The notes under the pieces were generated by a model. The model searched no databases. It was not told where the DNA came from and saw only the letters and a list, made by a program, of their open reading frames with translations. The position numbers and the translations under genes were made by a program. From Microcebus murinus (taxonomy: Eukaryota > Chordata > Mammalia > Primates > Cheirogaleidae), in the NCBI RefSeq assembly GCF_040939455.1, contig NC_134124.1:33307138-33371137 (forward strand): a DNA stretch of 64,000 nucleotides, in the 5' to 3' direction. Every line of letters begins with the position of its first letter. Positions within the stretch are counted from its first letter, which is position 1. This document shows positions 12,386-24,276 of this stretch, piece after piece.

Positions 12386-12639
12386 GGAAACGCTTTTGGT
12401 GCGAAAAGAAATCAGGCCACTGGCAGAGATATTACAAAGGCCACTTAAAGGTGATCTGTTCCTTAGGGCCTTGATATCCTGGCTTGATATAGATCACTAC
12501 AAACCTCCTTTAAAACTAAAGACTAGGGCTCTGGCACTTGAGAACACAGCTAAGAGGAGACAGAATCCTCACGGACTCATTCTACTCGAAGCGTTGGTTT
12601 GGCCCCTTTGTGAGGCACTTACATGAATGCACACAGTTT

Positions 12640-13600
12640 GGACCTAAATAGATTTGGTGGGATCTCATTTAAGAGGACCCTGTTTGCAACAAACTATCCA
12701 AAAAATAACTCAGAGTTGCTCTTTGTGTGCTCAAAACAATCCAAAGATCGTTGCTGCACAGGGAACCCAACACGTGGGGACCCAGCCTTTTGATGATTAG
12801 CAAATTGATTTCACTCAGATACCTAAAACGACTGGAATGTGTATTAGTAAATACCTTTCAGGCTGGGTAAAGGCTTATCTTACCCAAATGGATAGAGTGT
12901 CTGAAGTTACCAGAATCCTTCTAAAGGAACTCATTCTGAGGTATGGGCTCCATTCCTCCATACAGAGTGATAAGGGACCTTCCTTTATATAGGAGGTAAC
13001 CCAGCAAGTAAGCAAAGCCCTACATCTAGAATGGAAATTGCACGAATCCTGGAGACCTAAATCTATGGGGAAATGGAGAAAATGAATCACACTGTAAAGA
13101 AAGCTATAGCAAAATTGATGCATCTAAAGTGAGATAAGTGTTGCCATTTGCCCTCCTCCAGATAAGTGTAGCCCCTAGAAGCAGGTTTAAGTTCAGCCCC
13201 TTATGAAGTAATTTATGGGAGACCCTTCCTAGCACCCCAAGGTAAACATGGTAATGTAACCATGGGTAAAGAAAACAAAGTAAAGCAATATGCCAAACAG
13301 ATAAATTAAAGTCTAACCACTGTGCATGAGTTTGCCTCTTTCAGGTCCCTGTCCCCGTTGGAAGCACCCTTCCACCCCTTTAAACCAGAAGACCAGGTGT
13401 TGCTTAAAGCTTGCTAAGAGCAAGAACCCAAACAACAAATGGCAGGGAAGTGGAAGGGACCCTGTGAAGTGCTTCTAACAAATCACACTTCGTTGAGATT
13501 GTCAGGAGTAGAACCTTGGTTCCATCATACCAGAGTAAAGAGGTATCCTGTGGATGAAGAGGACCCCAAGCCCCCAGTGGATGGGCCAGACTTCAGGTGA
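12640..13600 (+). pseudogene. integrase remnant of the class I ERV
   Basis: Fragments on the + strand include a 'QIDFTQIPKT' stretch with the first catalytic Asp, 'YLSGWVKAYLTQMD', 'LILRYGLHSSIQSDKGPSF' with the second Asp, and later 'QVLLKA', 'KWKGPCEVLLTN' and 'GVEPWFHHTRVK', the C-terminal chromatin-facing part. In-frame stops occur after 'GPSFI' and again after 'GKWRK', and the region of the catalytic Glu is disrupted. Clearly dead. Confidence 0.8.
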
Positions 13601-13669
13601 TCTAAAGTATCTGTTTAAGAAGAAGGAAAAATGAAAATGTTGATATTCTTCCTAACCTTTCTTTGATTA

Positions 13670-14130
13670 TTTGTTCTGTCTAAAGGAAGGAGAGACAACT
13701 CCTTAGTGAGGAATTCCCAAACGATCGCTTCTTCTGCTGATCTGTCCCACTGCTGGGTTTGTCATCTTAATCTTCATTTGGTGCAAGTATTCCCATATAT
13801 AATTTTGTACACTCTGAATTTGCAGAAGTCTGTCTCTTGGACCACCTACAAGGCACGACTAATACCTTCACACTCAGAGGTCCCATGTTGCTTTCTTGCC
13901 CAGCCCTATAGCAGACATTATGTACAAGATGACAGTAAAGACCTACAGTCGTACTGGTGTCTTAGATACCAAGTGGGGTAAAATCTCTCTTGTCAGGGAT
14001 CTTCCATCTCGCCTTATCAATCCTCATGGCTGTAGTTGTTGCTTATGCCCCTTTTTACCTGGTAATCTTTTGTATTTTTGTATTATACAAACCAGAAAGA
14101 GCAATGGCATAAATACGTACAAACCTTCCA
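13670..14130 (+). pseudogene. envelope traces of the class I ERV
   Basis: A frame at 13706-13860 contains 'SSADLSHCWVCHL', reminiscent of the CWxC motif near the start of a gamma-type surface subunit. A later hydrophobic segment at about 14025-14085 resembles the membrane span and tail of the transmembrane subunit. Everything between has been deleted. Confidence 0.55.
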
Positions 14131-14225
14131 TCTAAAACATTGTCCCAATTCAGCAGGAAGTAGATCGATGACTACGTCACCCCTTCTCCTATAGATATGG
14201 AAGTGTAAAATTGGCAGTGGGAAAT

Positions 14226-14655
14226 ATGTAACAGAAGTAAAGGTCTGGAAAAGGGTAAAATGTTTTATGAGTTGTCTCTTTAAAAACCGTCACCCTTTTT
14301 GAGTAATTAAAATCTGCATTACTGCCCAAGGCCAGTAATCAGAGGGGCAGAGGAATGTTCTTTGTTTTTTATTTTCTAGTATCCTAAGCCACAAGAGATG
14401 GGTTAACAGAATTATCTGGGTTAAGAGATCATCTTCATGGGAGATAATATAGAGAAATTGCGATAGCGCAAAGCTGAAAATCCCCTTTAAGAACCCTGTT
14501 TTTCTGCTTAAAGGGAGGAAGATGGTTCTTTAAGATGAGAGTCTGACATTCTCCTCATTTGCTGGCAAATTAATAAACTTCCCTTTCCTTTTCCTCGAAC
14601 CATTGTGCTTGCTCTTCATTTGGCCTCTAGGACAGGTACTGAACTTTTGGTGACA
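14226..14655 (+). mobile_element. 3' LTR of the class I ERV (approximate bounds)
   Basis: A purine-rich 'ggcagtgggaaa' block at about 14213 is followed by a TGTAACAG start. About 430 bases later come an 'aataaact' signal near 14570, 'ccattgtgcttgctcttcatttggc' and an end at 'ctgaacttttggtgaca', the R-U5 style of class I LTRs. Edges are estimates. Confidence 0.6.
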
Positions 14656-14941
14656 GTGTGACCCTGTGTGTCTGTCACTTATTGTGCTGGACCTCAATTT
14701 TGTCACCTGTACAATGGGAATACCAACACCTCTCACACTACTATGGTGAGGATTGTGTGAGATGAGAGAGAAGAATTTGCCTAGCACAGATACAAATTCC
14801 CTTCCTGCATGGCTGCATGAAATTATTGCCCCTGCCTGTCAGGGGACCAAAAAAAGCATCCTTTAGGGAAGAGGGGAGGGAAAATCATTCTCTCTGGATG
14901 CTAAATGGTTTTGATAACTCTCTGTCTCTATATAGTCAGAA

Positions 14942-14983
14942 ACCAAGAATGTGTGATTTTAGACCAAGAATGTGTGATTTTAG
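14942..14983. repeat. Two-copy 21-bp tandem duplication
   Basis: The unit 'accaagaatgtgtgatttta' plus g occurs twice head to tail without mismatch, indicating a recent slippage event in non-coding DNA. Confidence 0.9.
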
Positions 14984-15087
14984 GTATAACTTATTCATTC
15001 ACCCAGTTAATTTTCTTAGCTCCTCTTCTGCCCTGGGCTTTGTGACAGGCCCTGGGGTACCATGATGAAGAAGCCCTAGTCCCTGTC

Positions 15088-15225
15088 CTTAGAATTACCT
15101 GGAGGACTTATTAAAAGTGCAGATTCCAGGGCGCCGGGCCCTTTGGCTTTCTGAGCAGACCCAGGACTAAAATATACCAGGTTCCCAGGTGATTGCGATG
15201 CCTGCTGGAATTTAAGAGCCAGTTA
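15088..15225 (+). mobile_element. MER5A-like hAT transposon fragment
   Basis: 'gaattacctggaggacttattaaaagtgcagattccagggc' and 'ggttcccaggtgattgcgatg' fit the body of MER5, a non-autonomous hAT-Charlie element. Confidence 0.55.
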
Positions 15226-15291
15226 TCAATCTGGACATGGGACCTGAAATCCACATTTTTAATAACTTCTTCTAGCAATTCTGATTTGGGT

Positions 15292-15710
15292 AGGCTGTAT
15301 TAGTTTCCTGTGGCTGCCCTAACAAATCACCCCAAACTGGGTGGCTTAAAGCAAGAGGACGTTTTTCTCTCATGGTCCGGAAGGGCAGAAGTCCAAAGTC
15401 AGGTGGCGTTCCCTGAAGAGGGACCGGGGAAGCTTCTGCTTCTGGGGCTGTGGGCATGCCTTGACCTGTGCCTACATCACTCCCTTTCTGCCTCTGTGGT
15501 CACATGGCCCCCTCCTCCTCAGTCTTCCTTTCTCTTTCTTATAAGGACACCTGTCATTGGATTTAGGGACAACCTGGATAATCCAGCTGATCTCATCACA
15601 AGATGCTTAATTATACCTGCAAAGACCCTTTTTGCAAACAAGTCACCACATTCAGTTTCCAGGATGTCAACATATCTTTTTAGGGGGGCCCCATTTGACC
15701 CACTACGTGG
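15292..15710 (-). mobile_element. MLT1-type MaLR LTR, antisense
   Basis: 'ctgtattagtttcctgtggctgccctaacaaatcaccccaaactgggtggcttaaa' at the left, 'cttataaggacacctgtcattggatttagggaca' in the middle and 'tacctgcaaagacc...' then 'ttgacccactac' at the right are the complement of an ERVL-MaLR LTR. Confidence 0.85.
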
Positions 15711-17889
15711 ACCCTGGGCCATGCCTTGAAAAGCCCTGTGCGTGACTGTGGGGCTGGCGAGAATGTGCTGACCAGGAACAGCCTGAGGGGTGGAAGTACC
15801 GCAGCGGGAGGTGGGCTGCTGCAGGGGAGAGGCACGACAAGTGGAGAGCGACTCCCAGTGCTGACCCTGTCGCATGCAGAGTGCATCGAGATGTGCCGCT
15901 CTCAACACAGCCGCACCTTGGCAAAGCCAGCGAACAGCGCTGATGAATCGCCTTTGGCGCCTGGGGCGTCATTTTCTCGCAATGACGATGGGGAGAAGCC
16001 ACGACATCCCACTGAGAGCGTGGAGCCGCGTGCCCCCGGAGCGGGGCAGACTCCCTCTCTGAGCACCACGCTCGAGCGCAGCTCATATTTCTGACACTTA
16101 GAGGAAAAATAAAACCTGATTTAATTCTTAGGAAATTGCCTTTTTTACCCACCTGTGTAAGCCTGTATTTAAATGCTAATATTTGGGGCCTGCTGGGATG
16201 CCACATTTATTTTCTTCCTTAGCAGCAACAGAAATTCTTATTTACGAGGATTCTGGCTCCTACCTGCTTTCCCCGGTCCCCGTCTTCATTTCCGCCTGCC
16301 CGCTGGACACCGTCCGTCTCAGATGGACAAAGACTATGAGTGTCTCCCTCCCCAGACCAGATCCTCTTCTGCCTCTCCTGTTGCTCTTTCTAGAACTGCT
16401 GGGGGCTTTTGGCTCCCTCCTCCCCCAGGGCTTTCCTTCAATCAGCCCTGGTCCCCCTGATTCAAGCTCCTCTCCTGGGGGGATCACTTACCCTGCCTAA
16501 GCCGCTGCTTCCTTGCAGGTTGAAATGGGTATGATGAACAGGAACACGGACTTCATGAGTTCCTTACAAGCCTAGGATGCGATGATCCAAACACGGCACC
16601 CACGACAGCATCTGGCAATAGGAGCAGATCGTGCTGATATTTTTTATAACAACCATCACCCCCATGGAATCTGGCCTTTTCCTCTTTTGATCATTCCCCT
16701 ATGAGCCGGCCACAAGCCCTGGGAGAGCCCCATCCTGCCGATTAGAAAACAGGCGGGTTGCTCTTTCCGTTTGCATGAATAGTTGCAGTCTCCGAATTCT
16801 CCACCTTAGAGATTCGTTTGTTCATGGACTGAGCATCCCTCCCCTAGCCAACCTTTAGAACGCAGTTCCCGCCAGCGAAGGGCTTTTGTCTCATTTACCA
16901 GCACACCCTAATGCCTGGCACACAGTAGGTGCTGAGTTAATATGTGTGGAATGAACAGATGAGGAGAAAAGGATTCTAGGATTGTAGGAAAGAAGACATC
17001 TAGACTGTGTTGACCGTTCAGCTGCTGACCCCAGGTTCGAGGGCCTCCTTCCCTGCCCTGCTGGGTGACGCCGAGGCTGGGACTGAAACCCCGTTTCTGT
17101 TTTGCCAGCAGTGCCGTGACAAGCTCTGGCACTGGGGAGAGGGAGGCGCAGGCTGGAGGAAGGGGACTTGTTCTTGTTCTTTCCATGGGCTTCTTGCCTT
17201 GGCCTGCATCTCCACAGTAATAGCGCTTGACCCCAGCGGCAGCAGCAAGTCCCAGCTGCAGCAGGTGACCCCAGTTTCTAGTCTTTTTTTTTTCTTTTTA
17301 ACTCCCAGAATCAACCTCACAGCCCTGCCTCAGAGACCCCAGCACCAGCCAGCGTGCACCTGCTCTGCAGAAGTTTGATCTCAGCCTCACGGGGCCCCTC
17401 GGCCAAGGTGCCAGGTGCAGAGGATCTCAGATGCTGTCCTTTGTCCCCTCCCGCTCCCCCAGCTCTAGCAGGGGTAGCTGCTTCCTGCAGTTCCTGCCTC
17501 TGCAACTCCTCGGCATCCCTTTTAGCTCTCTGCTGTCCTGGCTGTGCCCTGACGCCAGCTCAACAGGCCTTGATATGAAATTCCCTCTATTAAAACAGCG
17601 GGTGTGGCCTCTGTCTCCACGCCGGTCTGTGATGGACCCTTTGCCTGAGCATGCCCCGTCCTGCCTCCCTCCGCGAGCCCACAACCGTGGCCTTGGAGGG
17701 AATTCTTTCCAGAACAAATGTCTGCATTCTGTCTACACGATGCTTCCAGGGATGGGGAGTGTACGATTTGAATGGATCTACTCGTTTCTTCCAACATCCG
17801 GGCAAGATGTGTCTCTCTAAAACTGCCACTTGCTTTAATTTCAAACCACAGTGAAAGAAGAAATAAGTTTCTGTAAATTTTAGAGTCAA
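15711..17889. other. Intergenic stretch, no gene recognised
   Basis: No exon or RNA gene seen. An L2-like tail ('atgcctggcacacagtaggtgctgagttaat') lies near 16910-16950, and there is a T-rich run at 17284. Confidence 0.4.
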
Positions 17890-18070
17890 ATGTCAAATGG
17901 TCTTGGATTCAAATTCTGCTTCAGCTGTGTGGGCATCAAGAAGTTACTTTCTCTTTCTGGGTCTCTGTTTTCTTATCTATAGAAGGGCTAATACTAGTAC
18001 AATAAGAGCTACCACATGGAGTTATAAGAAGGATTTGATATATGGAAAGTAAGCACTTAAAACGACCACT
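17890..18070 (+). repeat. MIR SINE, sense
   Basis: 'tcttggattcaaattctgcttcagctgtgtgggcatcaagaagtta' followed by 'gtctctgttttcttatctatagaag' and 'taatactagtaca' follow the MIR consensus order. Confidence 0.7.
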
Positions 18071-19029
18071 TGCCCAGAGAAGGAACTCAAGGAATAATGT
18101 CCTGAAGGACAGCATGCTTGTCCTCTCTTAGCGTTGCACTCAGAGAAGGCAGAGCCCTTTCCCGGGCCCGGACACCACCTGGAGCCCCCCCCCCTCTGCC
18201 TGTCCCACTTCCCCCCAGAAGTGTCATGTAAAGATTCCCACAGACATGTCAGGTGGGGAGAGAACTCCGGCTTCCCCAGTCCTTTAGATAAAGCACGTCT
18301 ACGATACAGAGGCTAACTGATCACGTGTCTCCTCGTGGGCTTATGTCTTTGGTGCCACTTGAACCCTACTCTCCTATTCCTTACTAGCAGAATATTTGTT
18401 CCTTGAGCAGAAAACGATCCTCCCCTGCTCTCTGCTGTCAGGACTTGAATACTGGCACAACTTGCCTTCCTTCGCTGGAAATGTTCTCGGCACACTGAAC
18501 ACCTTGTCCACATTTTGGGGGATTTTGCTATGTGATGTTTTGGCTACTGCTGACCCTCTCTGAGCTTGACTCATTTATCTAAGACTGAGAGTTCAAATGC
18601 ACGATGCCTTGCAGAGATCAGAGAAGAATCCAAAATGCTCAGTGTTCAGTTATTGCTAGGAGAGATGCAAATTGAAGCCTGGTCCATAAAGTCTTACCTG
18701 CAGTCCTTTATTGATTCTCACCCTCCTTTTCCACCACTGTGAATTCTTTTCCCCTCGCTACAGCCTCAATATTCTCAATCTTCTCTTCCTCTTCTGGAAT
18801 TCTCTTGCCCCTCACTTGATAGGAACAGTGATTTTACAGTGGTTTTGTGTGAAGGCAAAGATCCCATCTCACGCCTCCTTTGGAGCCTGCCACGGCATCC
18901 CCCGCCCCCCCCCCCCAGGACTGGGCACCTAGCGGGTGTTCACGAGTCAAGATTGATGGAGAGTGTCTCTTGTCCAGTTGCATACATGTTATGGGGTTAT
19001 TTAGGGGCTGGGACAGCAACCACAGCAGC

Positions 19030-19250
19030 AGCAATAACCTTTGCCATTGATGTAATAACCTCTCCACTTACTGTGCTAGACACTATATTAAGCACATTCA
19101 TTTCATTTAAGCCTCCCAAAACCCTATGAGGTAAGAATTCTTATTCCCATTTTACAGAAGAAAAAACTGAGGCTCAATGAGGCTAAACTGCTGGCTCAAC
19201 AGCTGCTATGTTGCAGACCCTAGAGTTGAGCTCAGGACTGTTTTTGCCCT
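19030..19250 (-). repeat. MIR SINE, antisense
   Basis: 'ttcttattcccattttacagaagaaaaaactgaggctcaatgaggc' is the MIR complement. The flanking 'cattcatttcatttaagcctcccaaaaccctatgagg' fits too. Confidence 0.75.
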
Positions 19251-19259
19251 TTGCACTTG

Positions 19260-21379
19260 CTGTTCCCTCAGCTGTCATTGTTCTTCCCCCCACGGAGCTG
19301 TGTGGCTGGTTTGGGGTCTCTGCTCAGATGTCAATTTAATAGAGAGAAGCCTGCTCACATGATCCTATCTGAAATTCGAGCTCCTGCCACCCTCTATCCA
19401 CTGAATCAGTTTTCTTGTTCTTCAAGGCACTATCTTGTATATAGACACATTGTTGACTGTGTCTGTCCCTCCACCATGTGAATATAAAGTCACTAAGCCC
19501 AGGGACTTTGTCTGTCTTATCCCCCACTGTACCTTCAGCACCCAGAGCAGAGTCCATGATAATGGTATACCTTCAATATACGCATATAGGATGAAGAAAT
19601 GAGTACGCAAATACCTGCTGCAAAGATCCCTGCTCTTAACCAACATGCTTCTTGCTTGGAAGAGTTAGAGGACACTGGTTGGTAGGATGTGCCAGAACCT
19701 TCACACAGCAGGTGCTGTTGTTTCTTCTCCACTGTATGTTCAGATGTTGGGATTCCAGATTCCTGAGCTGGAGCCCAAGTGCAGATCCGCTGTGGAGGTC
19801 CCTTATCATTGCCACACAGATGCTGCCAACAGTCCTGCGGCATCCGTTCCCCCAGCAAGATTCCTGGCTGAAGACTGAGCTCCAGGTCAGCTGATGTCAC
19901 TAATGTCACAGTCATTGTTTCCTTTGGCTTCTCACTCTTCAGTGTTCTCTCCAGCAGGATGGAAGAGAGAGGCAACGGAGCCTAGCTGAGAACCCTATGT
20001 CCCGCAAAGTGAGTTCTCCTGTCCAGAGGGCAATATTTTCCTTGGGAAACTGATCAGACAGGTGCCACACCCTCCTTTCCAAACTGTCTGTCTCCCCACT
20101 TCCTCCTCCTCCTTGGTGCCAGGCAGTCTGCTCTCTGCCTGCTCCTTGCTGGCCAGGTAGTGCCCCATGACCTCGTTCCTTGCTCCTGCTTCCTAATGCC
20201 TACCTGCCCCAAGTCTCCATCCCACTGAGATTCTGCAAAGTGAGAGAAGTTAATTGAATAAACCGATTCTCAATGAGGGCCTCGTGTCTGACGGTGAATC
20301 CCCTCCACTGTAAGTCCCTGCAGGCTTTGACCTTGTTGTCTAGCTGTCTGTCTAGTTGTCTGTCTGGCTCAGCATGTTCCACATCCCGGGTGCTCAGTGC
20401 TTCCTGCACCCCGGACGCTCAGCTTTTCTCTACACGCCGGAAACTCAATAAATACTGTTTCAGTGACTAAGCGAACAAAAGTCTAAGTGCCATTGGCATT
20501 CCCAGATACCACATGTCTTTTAACTGGGACCTTCAATGCCTTGAGACAATGAGTGAATAATGTGGCAATTTCAAGCCCTAAGACATCAAGCACAATGAGA
20601 TATTTCCTGCTAGAACCGCTTTGTGTTACATATGCTATGACTCCTACCACACTGGCAAAGCTTGAGTGCTTTGGGCCTGGGAGAAAGCTCTAAGCTTACA
20701 AATTGTCTCCCAGGCCTCATCCTGGAGCTGAAATTTGTCGTCGATCGCTCTAAGGGCTGAGGCTTGTTTCTTCAAGAGTCACTTCCACGTTACTCCTGGA
20801 AGCCATGAAGAAGCCAGACCCAGTGCATGAGTTCTGGCTTAGCTGGCATTTTGTCAACCCGCAGTCTCCACTCTCTGGCCCTTACACAACATATTCCTCT
20901 AGAACACCCCAGAGGAGCAGATCACGGGGAGATAGCCAATGGGGAGGCAGAGAAAGTCTTTCCCAGGGCTTGGCGCTGTTCGGATGAGAGTGAAATTCAC
21001 GTCCACTGTTCCCAGGTGGCCACAGTGCACTGACAGATGGCGCCCAGGGTCAGGGCCCAGGAGAATCTTCTGAATCACCAAAGAAAGTGAAGTGGGGTTG
21101 TTTTGGGGGAGGTTCATGGCCAGTGTAGAGGGTGGGATGAGATGTCCCCGAGGTTCCTTCCAACCTCACAGTCTATGGTGCTGAACGGCAGCCGAGTTGT
21201 TCACCGAGCAGCAATAGCTGGACCTCGTGTTTGCACAACGCCTTGCAGCTCCACCGCTGAGAGTGCTGCACTGTGGTCACACTGTCTGAATCTCGGTCAT
21301 GACTTCATGGCGTTTCTGAGGACTACTGTCTTAATCAAGCAAAGCCCTAATTGCGCTTCTCTCCTCTCCCGGTGAGAGA
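19260..21379. other. Upstream flank of the KCNIP1 alternative exon, no gene recognised
   Basis: Non-coding. Around 20230-20470 there are short words of an old LINE-like element ending in 'aactcaataaatactgtttcag'. Nothing else nameable. Confidence 0.4.
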
Positions 21380-22214
21380 ACACGCACTGGAGCCTGCTCT
21401 GCGGGGGTAGAGGGAGTCGGGGCCCCTGGAGCCGGCCGGCGGTCACAGGCATCGGCGTCCAGGGTCAGGGAGCCAGGCAGCACCTGCTGCTGGTGCTGAG
21501 GTCGCTGGACAGGCTGGGCGTGCTCCGTCTGTCCGTCCCTGTGCGCAGGCTGCTCCCCGGGGGCTCCCCACTCAGCCCGGCTTCTCCGTGATGGAAACCA
21601 GGCCACTCGGAGGCCGCCTGCAAACTTTCCACTGAGTGCCGAGCTGCAGCTTCCTGCTCTGTGGGGAGTTCTCCCAGATCCTGATCAAGGCACTGAGAAT
21701 TGATCTATTAGATTAACCAGGAAGGAAAGAGAGGGGGAGCGAGCGCGGGAGGCTGTGGGGCTGAGTGTTTTATGCACAGCAGTCCCCTCCCTTCTGACTC
21801 GAGTATTAATTGCTACATTACCGCTGCCATGTGAGAAAGACAGTCAGCAAAGCCTGGGAGGGCTCCAGCTCCTCCCTCCCTGCTCTGCTCGGCTTCACTC
21901 TCCTGCTCCGTCCCTCAGAGCGCCTTGTGCCCCGGCAGTGCTGTCCTGGCCCTGGCATCCCGGGTCTTCCCTGCGAGGACCTGAGCGGACAGCAGCAGGG
22001 GGTGGAGGGAGGGAGGGAGGGTTCGCCCTGCAGACTCTCTGGATGCAGAAGCCAGACTCGCTGCGGAGGCAGCTGTGCTCTTCCCGGAGCCCGGCACCAG
22101 GGGTGCATCCGGCTCTCAGGGTTCACCCAGGCAGGCTCCAAGTTCCAGGGGCACGCAAGGTGGGGGCCATCCCCTCTGGGCGCTGACAGCAGAGCCTGCC
22201 TCCCCTCCGCCACC
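21380..22214 (+). promoter_or_regulatory. KCNIP1: Probable promoter and 5' UTR region of the KCNIP1 alternative first exon
   Basis: GC-rich sequence with a CpG cluster at about 21400-21470 lies directly upstream of the coding start at 22215. The frame of the exon is open back to about 21810, but it contains no earlier in-frame ATG, so 22215 is the first possible start. The transcription start cannot be placed from sequence alone. This is an inference from position and composition. Confidence 0.4.
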
Positions 22215-22302
22215 ATGAGCGGCTGCTCCAAAAGATGCAAGCTGGGGTTCGTGAAATTCGCCCAGACCATCTTTAAGCTCATCACTGGGACCCTCAGCAA
22301 AG
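22215..22302 (+). CDS. KCNIP1: KCNIP1 alternative first coding exon (Kv channel-interacting protein 1, partial)
   Basis: KChIP1 is a neuronal calcium sensor-family EF-hand protein. It binds the cytoplasmic N-terminus of Kv4 channels and raises their surface expression and changes their inactivation. This exon encodes only the variable N-terminus: 29 codons from MSGCSKRCKLG to TGTLSK, plus one base (phase 1) before a GT donor reading AAAG|gtaggg. The spare G would complete an Asp codon with the next exon, which fits the shared KChIP core. The ATG has a strong context (gccaccATGa). The segment has two N-terminal cysteines in a basic setting followed by an amphipathic hydrophobic stretch (FVKFAQTIFKLIT), so membrane association by acylation is plausible. 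I recognise it as the alternative N-terminus of one KCNIP1 isoform. The EF-hand exons lie downstream of this window. Confidence 0.9.
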
Positions 22303-23814
22303 GTAGGGAAACTGGCCTTGACCTTTGTTTTCTGTCCTGCTGTGGCCTGGCTGGCCACCTTGTCTCGGTGTGGCAAGCGTGGGCATTCGGGCGCACCCAG
22401 GTCTGGGGAGGCTGGGGAAATCGGTGGCTGGGATTCCAGGCTGCTGACAACCTGGGTCCTGGCTCTGAGCAGGTGGGCGCACGGCCAGGGAGCTCAGCCG
22501 GCTGTAATTGCCTGGAACTTTGGAAATGGAGTTGGTGGTGTGTGGCTGATTGGTTATAGGCAGGCAGAGAGACAGAACCCTTCCCAGAGCACTGGAAGCG
22601 GCTTAGCGTGACTGGAGTTTCAAGAAGTTATCCATGGAGTGTTGTGTTTTGTTGATAAAAGAGATTTGATGCAGTGGGTTGTGAGTAATTCTGCAGAGCA
22701 GAGATGCTTGAGGGGGCCGGCGGGAGGGGGCGGTGGGGCGACAACCGCTGTGCACCGGTGAATTCAGAATCCAGATTGGCTCTGCCTCTCGAGCGCCAGG
22801 AGCTTTCCCTCATGCGCTTCCAGGGGCCTGTGCTTCTGGGACTTTGTCTGTGGTTCTGCTTTCTGGGATGCCTGTCCCTCCACATCTCATGCCGACGTTG
22901 TCGCTGTCTGTCTTTCTGCCTCCCGAGAGCCGGGTGGCAGGCGGCGTGCAGGACCAGCTCTGGGGACAGCTGGAAGGTGGTCACAGACCAAAATCAGGGC
23001 TGCGTGTGCACCATTCAGCCCCAGACGGGCCCACAGCCCATTGCCCGCAGAACAGGGTCCGTCCCTGTCCTGAACCCCCTTCTGTGCTCTGTACCAGGGG
23101 TGGGGGGTGCGGCGCTCGGGGACACTCTGGCAAACTTTCTGGAGACAAACGTAAAGGGAAAGCAGCAGCATGATGTGGTTCCACTTGCTGAAAAAATGTG
23201 TTTAAATATTCATGGCCTGTTTCTGGAGGAGAGAGTCTTTGGGGGCGGGGGGAGGCAAGGCAAGCAGCGGGCAGAATATTCAGGGAAGGAGACCCGCAGA
23301 CCTTGATCGGGAATTTGAAAAATGGCAGCGAGAGGAGAGAGGGGCTGTGCATGCCAGCTGCCCAACGTGGCTCAGGTGCCCGGCTTCCCAGAGGGGCTGG
23401 CCTGGTGAGAACCGTGTGAAGTGGGGGGTGGGGGCGGGGAGCGGTGAGATTTTATCTCCTTCCACAGAGGTTTTTTGACCTTCCCATTGTTTCCTGCTAC
23501 TCTTCTGAAATAGGGCACTGCCCCTCCAAGACAGCCAGGAGGAGCGAGCGTCCGGTGTGGGTCAGGCTGCCTGGCAGGATTAGTGGGCTGGAAGTGCCGT
23601 GGACAGGCGGTGACAGCGTCTGGCCACACAGCGCTCGGTGGCTTTCCTTACTGCGCAAGGAGGAAGCAGAGGGGTCAGAGGTTTGACAAAGTCCCCCCTT
23701 TCGATCCTCAGAGGCAAACGGAGGGCTTTCTTCCGAATCATAGGGACCAGGGCCTCGGGGAGTGATGGCGGAGGGACAGCATCCTGCCCCTGTCTCTGCT
23801 TCCCGGAAATGCAG

Positions 23815-23960
23815 CAGAAAGAGCTCTGGCCTGGACTCAGGAAACCTAGGTCTCGACTTTGGCTTTGCTTCCTGGGCAAGCTATGCCTCTATGGGCCTCA
23901 GTTTCCTCATCTGTAAAATGAGCCCGTCACCCCCTGCCTGTCTACCTCCTGGCACTGTTG
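23815..23960 (+). repeat. MIR SINE, sense
   Basis: 'gagctctggcctggactcaggaaacc' then 'ctgggcaagctatgcc' and 'gggcctcagtttcctcatctgtaaaatgagc' follow MIR order. Confidence 0.8.
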
Positions 23961-24224
23961 CAAAGGTCCCGGAGAGTCGGGGGTCCCTTTACTGAGTGGG
24001 TGGCAGTGACCAGATGCGAGGAGGGGTGGGGGCTGAGGGGACTGGGGTCTGCAGGACCGGGCTCAGAAGCCTTTTCATTTAGCCTCCTGCAGGGGGTCTG
24101 CACACCTCAGGCAGCGCAAAAGGGGAAGTGAGATCACAGAAGGACATTATGTGGGACATTAAGGCAGCACGAGGGGTGCGTGTGAGAAAGTGAGTCAGTA
24201 AGGCAGAGAGAGTGTGAGCACAGG

Positions 24225-24273
<49 letters not shown>

Positions 24274-24276
24274 TGA
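24225..24276. repeat. (TG)n microsatellite
   Basis: About 25 TG dinucleotides with one TA interruption, followed by a GACA/GAGA-rich tail to about 24310. Confidence 0.9.

Larger units (their letters stand above)
10505..14655 (+). mobile_element. Degraded class I (gamma-like) endogenous retrovirus
   Basis: A 4.1-kb provirus relic in the order gag matrix, proline-rich part, capsid end, nucleocapsid knuckle, protease trace, RNase H end, integrase, envelope traces and 3' LTR. Stops and frameshifts interrupt every gene. The reverse transcriptase and most of the protease are gone, because only about 400 bases separate the protease trace from the RNase H end. A sense 5' LTR is not visible. The decay implies an old insertion. 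Assignment to class I rests on the single Cys-His knuckle, the gamma-type capsid end and the integrase style; the exact family is not known. Confidence 0.8.

Noticed and set aside
9887..14655. One provirus comprising the antisense LTR and the class I gag-pol-env relic
   Set aside because: The LTR and the internal genes have opposite orientations, and the sequence at 14226-14655 is a different LTR.
21810..22559. 249-codon frame around the KCNIP1 exon
   Set aside because: Only the part from ATG 22215 to the donor at 22302 is coding. There is no earlier in-frame ATG, and the part after 22302 is intron read-through.
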